From contig JBQTIT010000064.1 in the NCBI GenBank assembly GCA_052387855.1, forward strand, positions 1 through 23,150: a stretch of DNA of 23,150 nt, read 5' to 3'. The DNA comes from CAIYZT01 sp052387855 (GTDB lineage Bacteria > Pseudomonadota > Alphaproteobacteria > Rhodobacterales > Rhodobacteraceae). The translations under genes were made by a program, and so were the position numbers. The notes below the pieces were generated by a model, which made no database searches, had not been told where the DNA came from, and worked only from the letters and a program-made list of their open reading frames with translations. This document shows positions 22,661-23,150 of this stretch, in pieces (position 1 is the stretch's first letter; the number at the start of each line of letters is the position of its first letter).

Positions 22661-22850
22661 CGGGCGATAAGGAAAACGCACTGCGTTTTTCCGCCCGTGT
22701 GGGAACATGTCGGGTAAACCGGTTCCGCCTCCCTCCCAGAGGCCAGCGCCCGCCTGGGGGCGGGGCGGGCGCTGGCCGAGGGCCTTTGGGGCCCTCGGCC
22801 GGGATGTTGACGGGCCTTCGCATGACCTCGGCGAGTGCCTCGGCCACAGC
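22661..22850 (+). repeat. Structured intergenic repeat, right copy R1
   Basis: A full unit: small palindrome AAAACGCACTGCGTTTT inside 22671-22692, then the CCGCCCGTGTGGGAAC and ACCGGTTCCGC blocks. A 13-bp-arm hairpin (GGCCAGCGCCCGC at 22741-22753, GCGGGCGCTGGCC at 22765-22777) follows. Next is an 11-bp-arm hairpin at 22774-22800 (GGCCGAGGGCC, loop TTTGG, GGCCCTCGGCC). The unit closes with the GTTGACGGGCCTTCGCATG and CCTCGGCGA blocks. The next unit begins 190 bp later. Confidence 0.85.
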
Positions 22851-23063
22851 CGGGCGAAAAGGAAAACGCACTGCGTTTTTCCGCCCGTGTGGGAACGTGT
22901 CGGGTAGACCGGTTCCGCCCTCACGACAGAGGCCAGCGCCTGACCTGGCTGGCGCGAAGCGCCTGCCGGGGGAAGGGCAGGCGCAGGCCGAAGGCCTTTG
23001 GGGCCTTCGGCCGGGAATGTTGACGGGCCTTCGCATGAACTCGGCGATGGCCTCGGCCAAAGT
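22851..23063 (+). repeat. Structured intergenic repeat, right copy R2
   Basis: A full unit with the small palindrome in 22861-22882. Its large hairpin is a different sequence, GCGCCTGCC (22959-22967) with GGCAGGCGC (22976-22984), and an extra GCCAGC/GCTGGC stem precedes it. The 11-bp hairpin at 22986-23012 reads GGCCGAAGGCC, loop TTTGG, GGCCTTCGGCC: compared with R1 a G-C pair has become A-T in both arms. The unit is 213 bp long. Confidence 0.85.
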
Positions 23064-23150
23064 CGGGCGAAAAGGGAAACGCACTGCGTTTTCCCGCCCG
23101 TGTGGGAACGGTGCGGCAGGACCGGTTCAGCATAGATGACAGAGGCCTGC
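23064..23150 (+). repeat. Structured intergenic repeat, right copy R3, cut by window end
   Basis: The small palindrome (23074-23095) now has GGGAAACGC and GCGTTTTCCC arms. The CCGCCCGTGTGGGAACG and ACCGGTTCAGC blocks follow, and the copy runs off the window at the start of its AGAGGCC block. Confidence 0.75.

Noticed and set aside
22446..23084. Long open frame through the right repeats, with a similar frame in 2-370, giving repeated RPTLAEAIAEVM-like peptides
   Set aside because: Units differ in length by amounts not divisible by three and stems co-vary as nucleic acid. No ribosome binding site is seen and several frames are open at once, as expected for GC-rich repeats.
22499..23150. CRISPR array or integron attC array
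   Set aside because: Units are 158-213 bp with no constant 24-40 bp repeat and unique spacers, and there is no cas or integrase gene. attC-type conserved ends were not found.
1..23150. Composite transposon bounded by the inverted repeat blocks
   Set aside because: No transposase or recombinase lies inside, and the enclosed genes are mostly core functions such as uvrC, pgsA and moaDE.
1..23150. tRNA or rRNA genes
   Set aside because: I found no cloverleaf with a GTTCGA-type T-loop and CCA end and no rRNA-like stretch by eye. A covariance-model scan was not possible.

Overview
The window looks like chromosomal DNA from a high-GC alphaproteobacterium of the Rhodobacteraceae (Rhodobacter/Paracoccus-like). 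This rests on strong GC bias, gene content, and a formate dehydrogenase operon laid out like fdsGBACD of Rhodobacter capsulatus. With the start chosen here, the FdsA active-site Cys and Arg fall at residues 386 and 587, the numbers I recall for the R. capsulatus enzyme. There is no transposase, integrase, phage gene, rRNA, tRNA or CRISPR array.

Layout. 1-348: structured intergenic repeats. 349-3217 (minus): an exported peptidoglycan-binding-domain protein, then a probable SDR/aminotransferase/cupin unit. 3358-7308: a triple iron-sulfur (Fer4_19 plus two CDGSH) protein, an SDR with Asp in place of the catalytic Tyr, succinate-semialdehyde dehydrogenase GabD (minus) and a divergent alpha/beta hydrolase. 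7416-14596 (minus): a LysR regulator, fdsG, fdsB, a DUF4287 small protein, fdsA, fdhD (fdsC) and fdsD. 14597-14850: a long inverted repeat. 14851-20293 (plus): an S49 peptidase, a 62-aa membrane/zinc-ribbon protein, a pteridine-reductase-like SDR, uvrC, pgsA, moaD and moaE. 20438-22449 (minus): a lower-GC methyltransferase and a P1-family peptidase. 22499-23150: the same repeat family as at the left edge, in inverted orientation.

Functional links. The best-understood module is the NAD-dependent, molybdenum-containing formate dehydrogenase. FdsG and FdsB form the NADH-side diaphorase, FdsA carries bis-MGD and a chain of iron-sulfur clusters, and FdhD and FdsD serve maturation or assembly. MoaD and MoaE, about 6 kb from the start of the operon, supply the pterin cofactor. 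The fds promoter region contains CGATAG palindromes placed as expected for LysR activation.

Least explained by known families: the edge repeats, whose hairpin stems change in a paired way between copies; the DUF4287 gene embedded in the fds operon; the palindrome-rich AT-rich leader of uvrC; and the Tyr-less SDR.
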